NCBI GenBank assembly: GCA_020002185.1
Contig: CM034539.1
Span: forward strand, 4,536,031 to 4,600,030
Origin: Paraescarpia echinospica
Lineage: Eukaryota; Annelida; Polychaeta; Sabellida; Siboglinidae
DNA length: 64,000 nucleotides
Direction: 5' to 3'
In this document: in pieces, positions 12,384 through 24,029 of the stretch
How positions within the stretch are numbered: position 1 is the first letter of the stretch
Layout of the letters: the number at the start of each line of letters is the position of its first letter
Program-made: the position numbers and the translations under genes
Notes under the pieces: generated by a model
Told to the model about the DNA's origin: nothing
Databases searched by the model: none
Seen by the model: the letters and a program-made list of their open reading frames with translations, nothing else

Positions 12384-13834
12384 GTTTATTGGACCCCACA
12401 TGCTTAGCCTAGACTTATGCATGGCTAAGCGCACCTATATACCATATTGTAACACATGTCTATCTAATGTTTATTGGACTCCACGTGCTTAGCCTAGACT
12501 TATGCATGGCTAAGCGCACCTATATACCATATTGTAATACATGTCTATCTAATGTTTATTGGACTCCACATGCTTAGCCTAGGCTTATGCATGGCTAGGC
12601 GCACCTATATACCATATTGTAACACATGTCTATCTAATGTTTATTGGCCTCCACATGCTTAGTTTAGACTTATGTATGGCTAGGCGCACCTATATACCAT
12701 ATTGTAACACATGTCTATCTAATGTTTATTGGACTCCACATGCTTAGCCTAGACTTATGCATGGCTAAGCGCACCTATATACCATATTGTAACACATGTC
12801 TATCTAATGTTTATTGGACTCCACATGCTTAGCTTAGACTTATGCATGGCTAAGCGCACCTATATACCATATTGTAACACATGTCTATCTAATGTTTATT
12901 GGACTCCACGTGCTTAGCCTAGACTTATGCATGGCTAAGCGCACCTATATACCATATTGTAACACATGTCTATCTAATGTTTATTGGACTCCACGTGCTT
13001 AGCCTAGACTTATACATGGCTAAGCGCACCTATATACCATATTGTAACACATGTCTATCTAATGTTTATTGGACTCCACATGCTTAGCCTAGGCTTATGC
13101 ATGGCTAGGCGCACCTATATACCATATTGTAACACATGTCTATCTAATGTTTATTGGCCTCCACATGCTTAGCTTAGACTTATGTATGGCTAGGCGCACC
13201 TATATACCATATTGTAACACATGTCTATCTAATGTTTATTGGACCCCACATGCTTAGCCTAGACTTATGCATGGCTAGGCGCACCTATATACCATATTGT
13301 AACACATGTCTATCTAATGTTTATTGGCCTCCACATGCTTAGCCTAGACTTATGCATGGCTAGGCGCACCTATATACCATATTGTAACACATGTCTATCT
13401 AATGTTTATTGGCCTCCACATGCTTAGCCTAGACTTATGCATGGCTAGGCGCACCTATATACCATATTGTAACACATGTCTATCTAATGTTTATTGGACT
13501 CCACATGCTTAGCCTAGACTTATGCATGACTAGGCGCACCTATATACCATATTTTAACACATGTCTATCTAATGTTTATTGGCCTCCACATGCTTAGCCT
13601 AGACTTATGCATGGCTAGGCGCACCTATATACCATATTTTAACACATGTCTATCTAATGTTTATTGGACTCCACATGCTTAGCCTAGACTTATGCATGGC
13701 TAGGCGCACCTATATACCATATTGTAACACATGTCTATCTAATGTTTATTGGACCCCAAATGCTTAGCCTAGACTTATGCATGGCTAGGCGCACCTATAT
13801 ACCATATTGTAACACATGTCTATCTAATGTTTAT
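12384..13834. repeat. 85-bp satellite array with internal inverted repeat, ~17 copies
   Basis: The unit starts TGTTTATTGGACTCCACATG. Each unit contains GCTTAGCC, a 13-base loop and GGCTAAGC, an 8-bp perfect stem in many copies. Others carry GGCTAGGC, which keeps pairing through a G-T wobble. Copies are head-to-tail with very few changes. Confidence 0.95.
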
Positions 13835-14727
13835 CAAGCCCACACAGATAGTTATATGGGCCTACTATGTATATTAACCTAAACTTATTTATTTATTTTG
13901 TAAACGTAGGTTGCATTATATCTACTTTGGCTATGTTGCAATGTTGGCATATCACGTTTTTGTGCAACTACGAAAATAAATATCTTTAAATAGAAACCTA
14001 ACCATTGTATTTGGCGGTTGATATAAAATGTAGATTTATGGCCTATTTATGTTGCCGACTGGACTAGATGCAGACAGTTGACTGAAAAAACTGTTACTGA
14101 AAAAAAAAGGTATTGAGCAAAGTGCGCATATCAGGTATCAATTAATTTTAACATTTACCCAGACACCCCTCCCATCCCATGTAACGTTTTGTCACATACA
14201 CCTGCCACGTCTAATCATGACATACTTTTATGTCCCCTAATACCTTAGACTAATTAAAGAAAATATTGCCCATTACGGTACCCCATGCTGTGATATATAC
14301 ACATCATTGTTAGGCTATGATATTGCATAACACGACTCGAAATATATTAGCCTTGTCGTTCGGGCTGGAATGATTGCATTGGGGTTCGCGTTTGCCGTTC
14401 GTGCGTCCTAAATTCTACCTTCTTGCCATTATCAATTGCGATAAAGGTTAAATAGTTCCGTTAACACATTTATACATATATCTATATGTTTCATACATGC
14501 ATTTTACTGTTAGTAACACAGAGAAAATTATTACATACGAGAAAATATTACCTGCTGGAGCCGATCGTAAAACCGCTCACTGCGCGCTTAGGTAATGGTG
14601 TTTTACTAAACGTCGACGCGCGATCTGCGGTTTACTTCAAAGGTTGAGGTCGCGTTCAGATTTGGCGTACGTCGCGGCGCATAGTTGCGTTAGCTAATGG
14701 TCTCTATTGTTGTTCGCTCGAGTCGTT
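13835..14727. other. AT-rich stretch without recognisable features
   Basis: No open frame with family resemblance and no repeat family seen. Confidence 0.4.
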
Positions 14728-14786
14728 TTTTGTGTGATGATATCTCTACTACGTCGACGACGTAGTAGAGATATCATCACACAAAA
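14728..14786. repeat. 59-bp perfect palindrome
   Basis: The left arm (14728-14756) and the right arm (14758-14786) are exact reverse complements of 29 bp around a single A. The arm starts TTTTGTGTGATGATATCTC and ends CTACTACGTCG. It could extrude as a cruciform or form a hairpin RNA. Confidence 0.95.
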
Positions 14787-15810
14787 CTAATATTGCGAAT
14801 TAAAATGTGACACAGACTTCACAAAAGGAGTATAGTAACTGCTAAGGAGCGCCCGACCAGGAAATTGCAGCTGTTGCACACAGGCGTTTGACAGCGAAGA
14901 GACAACTACGCAGCAATGGACCGACACGTGTGTTCTCTACTGGCGGGGGTGTTGTCGCGTGTTTCATACATCTAGCTCCAGTGAGGTCACAGTATACCAC
15001 CAAACATTAGAGAGTGTCTGTAGGCATACCGATCTCGATTCCCTTCCCTATCCTTAACGCGCTGCGCGTACTACGTCTTCGCTTTTTGTGTTTATGCGAT
15101 CGATTACGGATCAATCGGATAGGTAAATTCCTATCCGGCTAGGGTGATCGGTAAGCGCAATCCCTATCCACTTTTCGTTCAAATTATGGATAAATCTAAG
15201 TAAACCACATGACAGCATTGTACATACAACTGTTTTTGACTGATTATCCGCCTCATTTTAATTGCTGTTGTGTTTAGTGCATCAGAAAAAATATTTTGTT
15301 AAGTCCTGTCTCAGCATAGTCCTCGCCTTGGCTATTATACGCGTTAGGAGTATGAACCAGAATACAAGACATCGAAGCGAAGCCACATACACGAAGGAGC
15401 GAATAAATTAACGAATGGCCATAAATTAATGCTAATTTTCTTATAAACAATTTGTACATGTGTGTTATTCCAATAACCAAAATAACAAAGACTAAAACAG
15501 CAATAATAAATAAAATCAGAACACCCACATGAGAGAGGGGAAGATCCTAGCATGTGATTAGGTCCACATATCCAGCTGAAAAGGGCATAAATGTACTATA
15601 TTACTCTAAATAAAACATAATTCTTTTGTATTGGTTTGGGTTTTTTCAATGTATTTACACATACTGCCTAAGTAGTAAATACATGAAATGTTGGAGCCTT
15701 ACATACAAGTAATAATAAAATATATTTGAACAATTGTATTGAACACCACAACCCCGTAGTAAAAAGAACATGTTAACATGGGTAGAAGATTCAATAACAA
15801 TAATTTACCA
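14787..15810. other. Unannotated stretch
   Basis: Short inverted CCTATCC/GGATAGG motifs occur at about 15050-15170. Otherwise no gene or repeat family was recognised. Confidence 0.35.
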
Positions 15811-15873
15811 TACACACACACACAAACACACACACACACACGTACACGCACACGCACACGCACTCGCACACGC

Positions 15874-15909
<36 letters not shown>
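15811..15909. repeat. CA/CG-rich microsatellite
   Basis: Mixed ACAC and ACGCAC units. It lies directly upstream of the Harbinger-type transposase frame. Confidence 0.9.
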
Positions 15910-15911
<2 letters not shown>

Positions 15912-15937
15912 ATCATTTATTATCTTAACAGGCTATC

Positions 15938-17000
15938 TTGCAACAAAATGGCCGCAGCAAATATAAACCCAGGGGATGTTCTGTTCAAGACCTAGACGAC
16001 AGTGATCTTCTACTGTGCTTCGGCAATCTCTGTGACGACGATTTGCTCCTACTAACCCTTGCTATGGAAGAGGACGCGAGATCTAGAGATCAGAGAACAG
16101 CTTCCAGGTTAGATGACCTGAGTGACGAAGATGTGCTGTCGAACTATAAATTCTTCAAAGACGATAAATACAAATTATGCAGGCTCCTGTTGTTCCCTGA
16201 CAAAGTTACAACCACATCTAGGGTAACAGCCACTGGGGTAGAGTGCATTATGCTGCGGCGCTTTGCTTACCCAAACCGGCATAATGATATGGCAGGTTTG
16301 TTTGGGGGCCCCAATAGGAGCGAGATTAGTGATTTGTGCACCTTTGCTGTGCAGCATGTGTAAAATAACTTCCACCAATTGATATCAAATTTAAATCAAA
16401 GGTGGATCATTGGTAATATTCCAGTGTTTGCAGGAGCTATTAGTAACGCGGGGTCGTCACTACCAAACTGCGCGCCCTATATCACAGCCAACTAGAAATC
16501 AACGAGAAATTTTTAATGGCCACAAACGTGTACATGTCCTGACATTCCAATCAGTGATGGCTCCCAATGGGCTAATCGTTGACCTTGCCGGCCTGTTGAA
16601 GGCAGACGCTATGACGCTAGTCTCCTTCGTGAGAGCTAGCTGCTGGATCGCATAGAGACAATCCCTCAAATTAGACCTTTCTGCCTCTGTGGTGATCCAG
16701 CATATCTTTTGCGGCCATCCCTGATAAACCCGTTTTCTGGTCCCCATCTAACTGCATCTCAAGTCCAATTCAATAAGTCCATGGCCAGCGTGCGTCAGTG
16801 TGTTTTGGGGGTTTGGTAAAGTCTTTCATTATTTCTGCTTCATTGATTTCAAGAACAACTTTAAAGTATATCTCCAACCAGTTGGAATGTTCTACGTTGT
16901 TGCTGTCCTCCTCACAAACTGCCACACCTGCCTCTACGGCAGTCAAACATCGAGCTATTTCAACATCAGCCCTCCAACACTAGAGGAGTATTTAGGCTGA
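15938..17000 (+). pseudogene. Harbinger-type (HARBI1-like) transposase pseudogene
   Basis: DDE-type transposase/nuclease of the PIF/Harbinger superfamily, read on the + strand over at least three frames. The first part (15938-16363) encodes RRFAYPNRHNDMAGLFGG, the family's 'rR.aYPnR..Dl..lFG' region. The middle (16557-16740) has APNGLIVDLAGL, then CLCGDPAYLLRPSLINPF, which includes a catalytic-region Asp at 16694-16696. The last part (16800-17000) encodes DFKNNFKVYLQPVGMFYVV and NCHTCLYGSQTSSYFNISPP, ending EEYLG and TAG. Frameshifts near 16370, 16650 and 16800 show it is dead. The transposon termini were not located. Confidence 0.8.
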
Positions 17001-17278
17001 CATTCTCTTGATCGCAGTCGGGTGTGATTTGATCTAGTCGTTCAACCACGACACTAAATGATTTAACAAGATTTAACAAGATTGCCACCCAGAGAATTAA
17101 CTCTAGGTGACAGGTGGACAAGGAAGCCCTATGGCTTATCGAGAGTCCAACCCTTTTATCTATGTGTATCCCGCCCTTCTGAGGTATGTGTCGATTTTAT
17201 TTGTAAACATATTCACGTTACTAGCACCTACACAATCAGCAGATAATCTGTTCCATTTATTTACAGTCCTTTGTGAAA

Positions 17279-19262
17279 ATTAGAACTTTCTTATAACCAA
17301 TCTACACTGCTCCTTTGCTAATGTAACTTCATGTCCTCTAGTCCTGCTATCGTTCTTAACTGAGAAAAAAATATTTCGATCAATATTTTCATAACCATTT
17401 ATTATTTTAAACACTTCTATCTGACCTCCACTCAATCTCCTGGTCTCTAGTGTTGTTAAACCACATTCTTTTAGGCGAATTTCATAACTAAGATCCTTCA
17501 GTTTTGGTATCATTTTAGTTGCTCTCCTCTGTACTCTTTCTAGCATATCTATGTCCTTCTTGCGATGTGGCTTTCAAGCTTGTATACAATATTCTAAATG
17601 AGGCCTCACTATTGTTTTATACAGCGGTATTATTAGTTCTTTTTCCTTATACGCTATATTTCACCTAATTAATCCAAAGATTTAATTTCGATTTGAAGCT
17701 GCAATTCCGCACTGCTCTGAAACCTTCATATCAGCACTAATAGTTAACCCTAAGTCCTTTTCTTTTACAGAAGTACTTAGTACAGTACCCCCCATTGTAT
17801 ATTCTACCTCTTCGTTCCCATGTCCTGTGTGGAGGCATTTACATTTCCCAAAATTGAACAGCAATTGCCACTTTTCAGAACATTTGATCAACCTGTCAAG
17901 ATCATCTTGTAAATGTTGTCTATCTCCATCACTTTTAATCGTTCTAAAATTTGTTGTATCATCCGCAAATTTCAACACCTTGCTTGTTATTTCACCATCC
18001 AAATCGTTGATATATATTAAGAATAATATAGGTCCTAGTACTGATCCCTGTGGCACCCCACTCAATACCGATTTCCCGTTTGAAGCCTCCCCATCAACTA
18101 CTACAGGTTTTCTTCTGTTAATCAGCCGTTTTTCTATCCAGTTTATTATGCAATTTCATATGCTATGGGCCCTTAGTTTAAGCAGTAATCTTTGATGTGG
18201 TACTTTGTCGAAAGCTTTTTGAAAATTTAAGTAGACGATAAATATATTGGTGATACCTCATCTACCCACTTAGTGATGTCTTCCAAAAAACATAACATAT
18301 TTGTCAAGCATGACCTCGCTTTTAAAAGCCCATGTTGAGATGAGTTTATCAAGTTATGTTTAACCAGAAAATCCACCATGTGATCTTTAATTAGTCTTTC
18401 TAATAATTGCAAATCACTGATGTTAAACTCACTGGTCTATAGTTCTCTGACTTGTTTCTCGAACCTTTTTTAAATAACGGTATAATGTTTGCCTCTTTCC
18501 ATTCTAAAGGAACCACTCCCTCTTCTAATGACACATTGAAAACTCTTGCAAGCGGTACGCTAATTTGTTCTACAATTTCCAAAAATAGTTTGGGCGGAAT
18601 CCCATCCACTCCAGGTGATTTATTATCCTTCATAGCCCTTATTTTCTTAGCTACCATTTCCGGGGTTACAATTAACTGTCCTAAATAGTCTGAATCTGCC
18701 CCCTTGAACTTAGCCTCTGGTACTGGCAGTGAACTAATATCTTCCCTGGTAAACACTGAACTAAAATACTCATTCAGGTCTTCTGCCATTAAGAATCCCT
18801 CTGATATTATATTTCCAGCACTATCTGCTAGAGGACCGACCTTATCCTGAACTTTCTGTTTGCTTCGAACATACGCATAAAAACTCTTGCTGTCATGTTT
18901 TATATTACTAGCTAATTGTTGTTCATAGCTTCTCTTTGAATTTCTAATTTCAGCTGTAGCTTGGTTAAGTGCTTCTTTATAAATGTTGTAGTCTTCATCA
19001 TTTCCAGTACATCTATATGACTTCCACATCATTTGTTTATACTTAATTTTTCTAATGGCTTCTTTCGATAAGTGTTTCTTTTTGGACCGTTTCCCTTGGT
19101 TTTTGAATAGTACAAATGGTTATTCCAGTCTATCTTTGCTAAATATTTCCTCATGTCCTTATACCTTCCTTTGTGGAAATTTCTGCTATACTGCCTTTTA
19201 CTATTCCTTTTTGATTTTACTTTGATGGTAAAATGTATCTGGTTGTGATCACTACTCCCCAG
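17279..19262 (-). mobile_element. 5'-truncated LINE with reverse transcriptase (CR1/Jockey-like)
   Basis: Non-LTR retrotransposon on the - strand, broken over several frames. From its 5' side: the tail of an endonuclease domain (SSDHNQIHFTIK near 19240), a linker, then reverse transcriptase motifs KDNKSPGVDGIPPKLF (about 18630), ENYRPVSLTSV (about 18430), SGVPQGSVLGPILFLIYIND (about 18040) and KFADDT with catalytic Asp-Asp (about 17965). The thumb/C-terminal domain has RVQRRATKMIPKLKDLSYE (about 17530) and FKIINGYENIDRNIFF. Stops and frameshifts occur near 18410, 18230 and 17690, so it is inactive. It lies between the Harbinger transposase and a possible Harbinger accessory gene, as if inserted into that element. 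Confidence 0.85.
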
Positions 19263-20208
19263 TGGCTAATGTACATGCCCATAGCGTGGCTAATGTTTGG
19301 TGGGTGTGTTTTAATTCTGGGATTCTGGGATGGTGTCAGTTTCGTTATGTCACAGATTTTTCCAGTTATGAGAGGTTAGTGCTAAAGATTTTACCGGTCG
19401 TCGAGGCTTGTGTTGGACATTTTTCCTGATTGAGAAAGTGGAACTTTTGCATCAGCGAGGGTTGCATACGCACCCTTCCTACATACTTGTAATAAGTACT
19501 CTTTTTACATTATATGTTGTATTCATTATATAAGTTTTTCTTTCATCACGTTTCAGCTGCTTTTGTCAGATGTCGATAACCAACTTTAGATGGGGACACG
19601 ATAGTCATTACATTGGTAATTAAGAATTATTGGAGACAATCGTCTGATGAACATCTTCATACATTTCCACTACATAGGTTTTAAACATATTTTGCCCATG
19701 TTATAGAAGAAATGTCATAAATATTTTGAGAAGTGGTACTTTGTATAGAGTTCTTATGTAGTGTTTATCAATTTAATTTAAACCGAGGCTGTCCATTACA
19801 GATTTTGTTCATTGTATGTGACTACTGTTCTTAATACTGAGATAAATATGATAACGGTATACTTTCCGTCAAATTGTGTTTGATATGCCCAAAATAGTTT
19901 TTCAATTTGAATTTCGCGTCTGTGAAATGTTCATGTTATGAATAAAACATTAAAACTGTTAACATCTGCTATTGGAACTTGAAGAGGGTGGGTGAACTTA
20001 ATGTAGAGGCACACATCCCAACACGGAAGTTCTTTTTAAGTTGGTCAGATTCCCACACTTCTAGCCACAACGTGGGATCAAATCAAGCACACCTGTTTCA
20101 GTAAACAGACAACCTCGCTTTAATGTAAGGTATAACAGGAATGTGTAAACCATGAACAAAGTGTAAATGTATATTTTAATACAAACAAAGACTCTTGATA
20201 CAATTAAA
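19263..20208. other. AT-rich stretch without recognisable features
   Basis: No gene or repeat family could be supported. Confidence 0.35.
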
Positions 20209-20629
20209 CTAGTTCTTTAGCAGCAACGCCATCATCGGGCGCTTTTCTTCTCGCTCTAGCTCGAAACGAGCCTCATGAAGTGCCAACTCACGTTCCCGGA
20301 GTTCCATCTCTTTAGTGCGCAGCTCAAAGTCTTTGTTAGCTTTTTCTCGAAGAAAATATACTGTCACCTCTGTATTTGACTTCTTTTTCTTCTTTTCGGA
20401 GTGGGTGCTCTGGGAACTGGATGGATATCTTCCTGCAGATCCACCTCTGCAGGTGTTTCTGCTGTTGCCATGTTTTGCTTTTCCACTATGGCAGCCTCTC
20501 GGATTTGTTGTCCTTTCTTTCGTTCCTGAAACACATTTACAGCAGCCACTATTTCATTAATTGTTTTAATAAACTAGCAATTAAATATATTTAGCTAATT
20601 CATATGTGTATTTTGTTAATTAGGCTCCA

Positions 20630-20755
20630 CACAGGCCTGTACAATTTAAAGCCTGGCCGAGCAGGCCCAGCCCGAAACATTTAGTAGAGGCTCGGCCTGG
20701 CCCGCGGGCTTCAGTCCGAGCCTGGGCTTAAAACCCAGCAAATGCAGGGCACTAG
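20630..20755. repeat. GC-rich skewed repeat block
   Basis: Dense GGCCTG/CAGGCC/GGCCCG motifs beginning ACAGGCCTGTACAATTTAAA, in otherwise AT-rich DNA and directly followed by a TA microsatellite. It resembles a terminal region of a non-autonomous DNA transposon, but no partner end was found. Confidence 0.35.

Positions 20756-20756
<1 letters not shown>

Positions 20757-20788
<32 letters not shown>
20757..20788. repeat. (TA)n microsatellite
   Basis: About 15 TA units. Confidence 0.9.
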
Positions 20789-20791
<3 letters not shown>

Positions 20792-21635
20792 ACAAAGATG
20801 TGCATGTGCGCAAACAGTTCCATGCGACGTAATTAGATTTAGAGGAATAGGTGAGGACACAGCAGTGACTTCTAATGTTTTCATTATAATTAGTATTGGC
20901 AGTTATTGTGGCGCCACCAGGCGGAGTTTTGATAATGCTCACAGGATACTTCTGAATTTTTGATAATGTAGTAATTGCATATGTATGGAAGATACATGAG
21001 GTGCAGTCACATGGCTACGTGTTGTCGTTTTCATGGTTACGGTATAAAATAAAAGAACACCACAACGTTTGTTTACTTCAATTAGATTCAAAGGTAAGGT
21101 AAAACCTTCCCAAAACTTACCGCCTCTAGATTGGTTTTTATCTTAACTATTCTCTTCTTCACCTCCTCCTAATGATCCGTTTCCAGACTGTCGATTACCT
21201 CAAGAAGGACTTTCTTCTCGTCGTAATCCTCGTCTGAGGCAAAACTGTAAACAAACAAATCATTAACGTTTTAAACATTTCAAATAAAATTGCTTAATAA
21301 GTACAATACATGTATTACCTACACACTAGTTACCTTAACAGGGCGTCAGTTATCACAATTACAGTATATTGATCTTAAACTTATTCATAGTGGCTTCATC
21401 TACAGTGTGGATCAAACTCATTGCCTTCACATTTCTCTGATAGTTACAAAAGGATATATCACAAAGACGCTAATTAATAACTGCAACTACTTCAGTGTTT
21501 TTAATACATTGTCAATTCGTAGATCAGAGACCAATAATCCAAAAAAGCAAATAAATTTAAAAAGGAGGCAAATGGACCTCGGCATCTGCATCTGGGAGGA
21601 TATACAGGCATAATGCCCCAAGTATAGGTAGGGTA

Positions 21636-21646
21636 TTTATATATAT

Positions 21647-21677
<31 letters not shown>

Positions 21678-21682
21678 CATAA

Positions 21683-21721
<39 letters not shown>

Positions 21722-21732
21722 TATACATATAA
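21636..21732. repeat. (TA)n compound microsatellite
   Basis: Several TA runs broken by AAATA/GTA/CATA. The paired flanking sequence CGCCCGGATAAATG occurs at about 21743 and again at 21839. Confidence 0.85.
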
Positions 21733-22215
21733 ACATACATAACGCCCGGATAAATGAAAACGCGACAGTCGTAGCTGGTACTAAATACATTCCCCTAGAT
21801 ACGCGCACGCGCAGAAACGTCACCCGGATATTATTTAACGCCCGGATAAATGTAAGCGCGACACCGGCACTACCATCTCACGAGAAAACGAAATTATTCG
21901 CATCGTCTCACATGAATAGAATCGAGGGCGATCTTTTACTTTCTAACCTAACCATGAATATGACCACCTACAACCGCCAAACGTCTCCTCCCATATCTTA
22001 CATACATATTACACACACACTGCGTTACAAAAACAATTCTCTTACATTCCTATAACGCTCAAAATTCACGAAGCAAACTCAAGTAAAACCCAACTTCTAA
22101 GGCGGCGACTATCCGTAGCTACGCGGTTACCGTAAAATCGATATTGTTGCTACATAAATGAGCTTCACAGAAATTCCGCACAGTGGCGCTATCATTACTG
22201 TACGCGGGTTCGCGC

Positions 22216-22300
22216 GATCGTGCGTGTGTGCGTGTGTGCGCGTATGCGCGTGTGCGCGTGTGCGCGTGTGCGCGAGTGCGCGTGTGTGCGTGTGTGTTAG
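22216..22300. repeat. (TGCG/TG)n microsatellite
   Basis: GTGTGCGCGTGTGCGCG-type purine/pyrimidine alternation, Z-DNA prone. No other feature was seen between 21733 and the start of the duplicated segment. Confidence 0.85.
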
Positions 22301-23614
22301 TTATGCTATTGGCATTGTTTCTGTTAAAAAAGTAGCTCGATTAATTAAGGCATAATTATTATCATCAGTATGGTTTGCAGGCAATGAAAGGTTAGAATTT
22401 CTACTTAATGTAAAAACAAAATAATCTTACGAATAGCCAATAATTGTGTTCCCGTGGGTCAATTCTTTTTTAGTTGATGACCAACGCACGTATTCTACTT
22501 GATGACAAATGGTTGCTTTTAGAATACCTAGCAAAATTACAATGCAGTGACCAGGTCATGCACTTCGATATTGTTGTATGTTGTTGAGTTTTTTTTTCAC
22601 ATTAAAATAATATCCGGAACACATCGTTCATATTATCCGTAATAGTAAGTGCTTGAATGGGTACTTCGATTGTAGGTTATAAACGAGTGGGTTGGTGAGG
22701 GGGTGAATGAGTAGCATGTGACGGGTGGTTGCCATGAAATAGTGTAGTTGCCTGTATAATAATGACATATAGGCTCTATAGATATGGCTTCGTGTTGTAA
22801 TAATATGTTGTAATTATGTTGGTGGTACGTATTAGGCCTACGCAAATTAAATAATTAGGTTTCTCTATATCGCAGCATTGTGGAGATAATTTACTAACCC
22901 TTGCCGATAATTCTACGCGATTAAATTGGTCGAACAAATAACAAACAGCTTGTAGAATATGGAAATAATGTGGAAATAAGTGTGATGTCCTTTGTCCCGG
23001 CGCCGTCGTGTGTTGCCGCCGTTTTGTCTATCTAAGCCGCTACCTGGCCCCAACTAAAACCGGTTGCGTGTGTTCTATTGACTATGTACGATGCTTCTCT
23101 CAGTCTGAAATGTTGTCGCTGAAAAGGTCTGAATAGGGTCTAAGTCCTTTTCAGGGCAACAAGGCAAACTCTATTTATTTGCCAGCGGGAGTATTATGCC
23201 TCATCGCGGTTGCTGTAAACAAGCACAGCGTATGGATACGGCTCATTTACCCCAAGGATTTCGAGTGGCAAAATGCCAGAAAGGCCCGCCACTGTAAATT
23301 ATTTTCCCAACCAAACTATCGCTGACCTATATAGCTAAGTTACCCTGATCAGTTTTGGACATGCATGACTGACGTCAAGCAACTGCGTTGCGTGCCGAGA
23401 CACCGAAATAAGTGCCAGTAGGCGAACACGTTACGCCAATCACAGATCGGTTCGCTTCGTACGCATTAAATCGGTCAGGGATCGTCCTAAGTTTCCTAGA
23501 CCTAGTTAATTCATATGTTTTAAAGCAAAATGAACGTAAACGAGAAGACCTTCATTTTCACGAGGTCATCGATCGATGGTAAAACGGTGCTTGTTGGTGG
23601 ACGTTGGCATAGTT

Positions 23615-23808
23615 GCGTATAATATGTGTTGTGTTTCACGTGTCAGTACAATACCAAACAACTTAATCAGATGGTTAAAGATACTTGTATTGTAGAGTTC
23701 AGTTATAAACGTCCAAACGGGATAGTGTGCATATATGAACTGCCCGGATGTTGTCCACATGCCAGCATATAATTAGCATATTCATGATGGTTAACCAATC
23801 TCACAACA
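23615..23808 (-). repeat. Gypsy LTR-like sequence, copy A (inner edge)
   Basis: Read on the - strand, the sequence starts TGTTGTGAGATTGG immediately after a polypurine tract (AAAGCGGGGAGA, 23820-23809), the usual junction between internal domain and 3' LTR. About 190 bp of it recurs at 29990-30172 and in copy B. The outer LTR end was not identified; it may extend left toward 22450. Confidence 0.55.
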
Positions 23809-23820
23809 TCTCCCCGCTTT
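23809..23820 (-). other. Polypurine tract of gypsy element, copy A
   Basis: AAAGCGGGGAGA on the - strand directly precedes TGTTGTGAG. Reverse transcription of LTR elements primes plus-strand synthesis at such tracts. Copy B has AAAGCGGAGAGA at 51818-51807. Confidence 0.55.
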
Positions 23821-24029
23821 AGAAAAAGTTTAAATGTCCTTGTAATATTAACCTTAGAATATCCTTTAAAAGAGAAAGGAAAGTACACATCTTATAACGT
23901 GAGACGTGTGTGTACTCAAAGGAAGTATCAATTAACGCAAGTCCAATGTTTTTTTATACTACACACACAACTGACTATAGAACTAAACCAAGCAGCTTGT
24001 CGCTTACAATGTCCAGATGACTACAAGTC

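Larger units (their letters stand above)
20209..21246 (-). pseudogene. Possible transposon accessory (Myb/coiled-coil) protein remnant
   Basis: On the - strand an exon-like piece at 21246-21135 has an acceptor (TTTACAG), encodes ASDEDYDEKKVLLEVIDSLE and then meets an in-frame TAG. A later piece (20560-20209) encodes a charged linker (VPRAPTPKRRKRSQ). After a frame change in an A-rich run it encodes a charged helix (ELRTKEMELRERELALHEAR and FELEREEKRPMMALLLKN) ending in TAG. C-terminal charged helices of this kind are common in Myb/SANT-like proteins encoded beside Harbinger transposases. The link to the transposase at 15.9 kb is inferred from proximity only. Confidence 0.35.

Noticed and set aside
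8739..13834. Possible CRISPR array from regularly spaced repeats
   Set aside because: Units are contiguous 102-bp and 85-bp satellites with no unique spacers, in a eukaryotic context.
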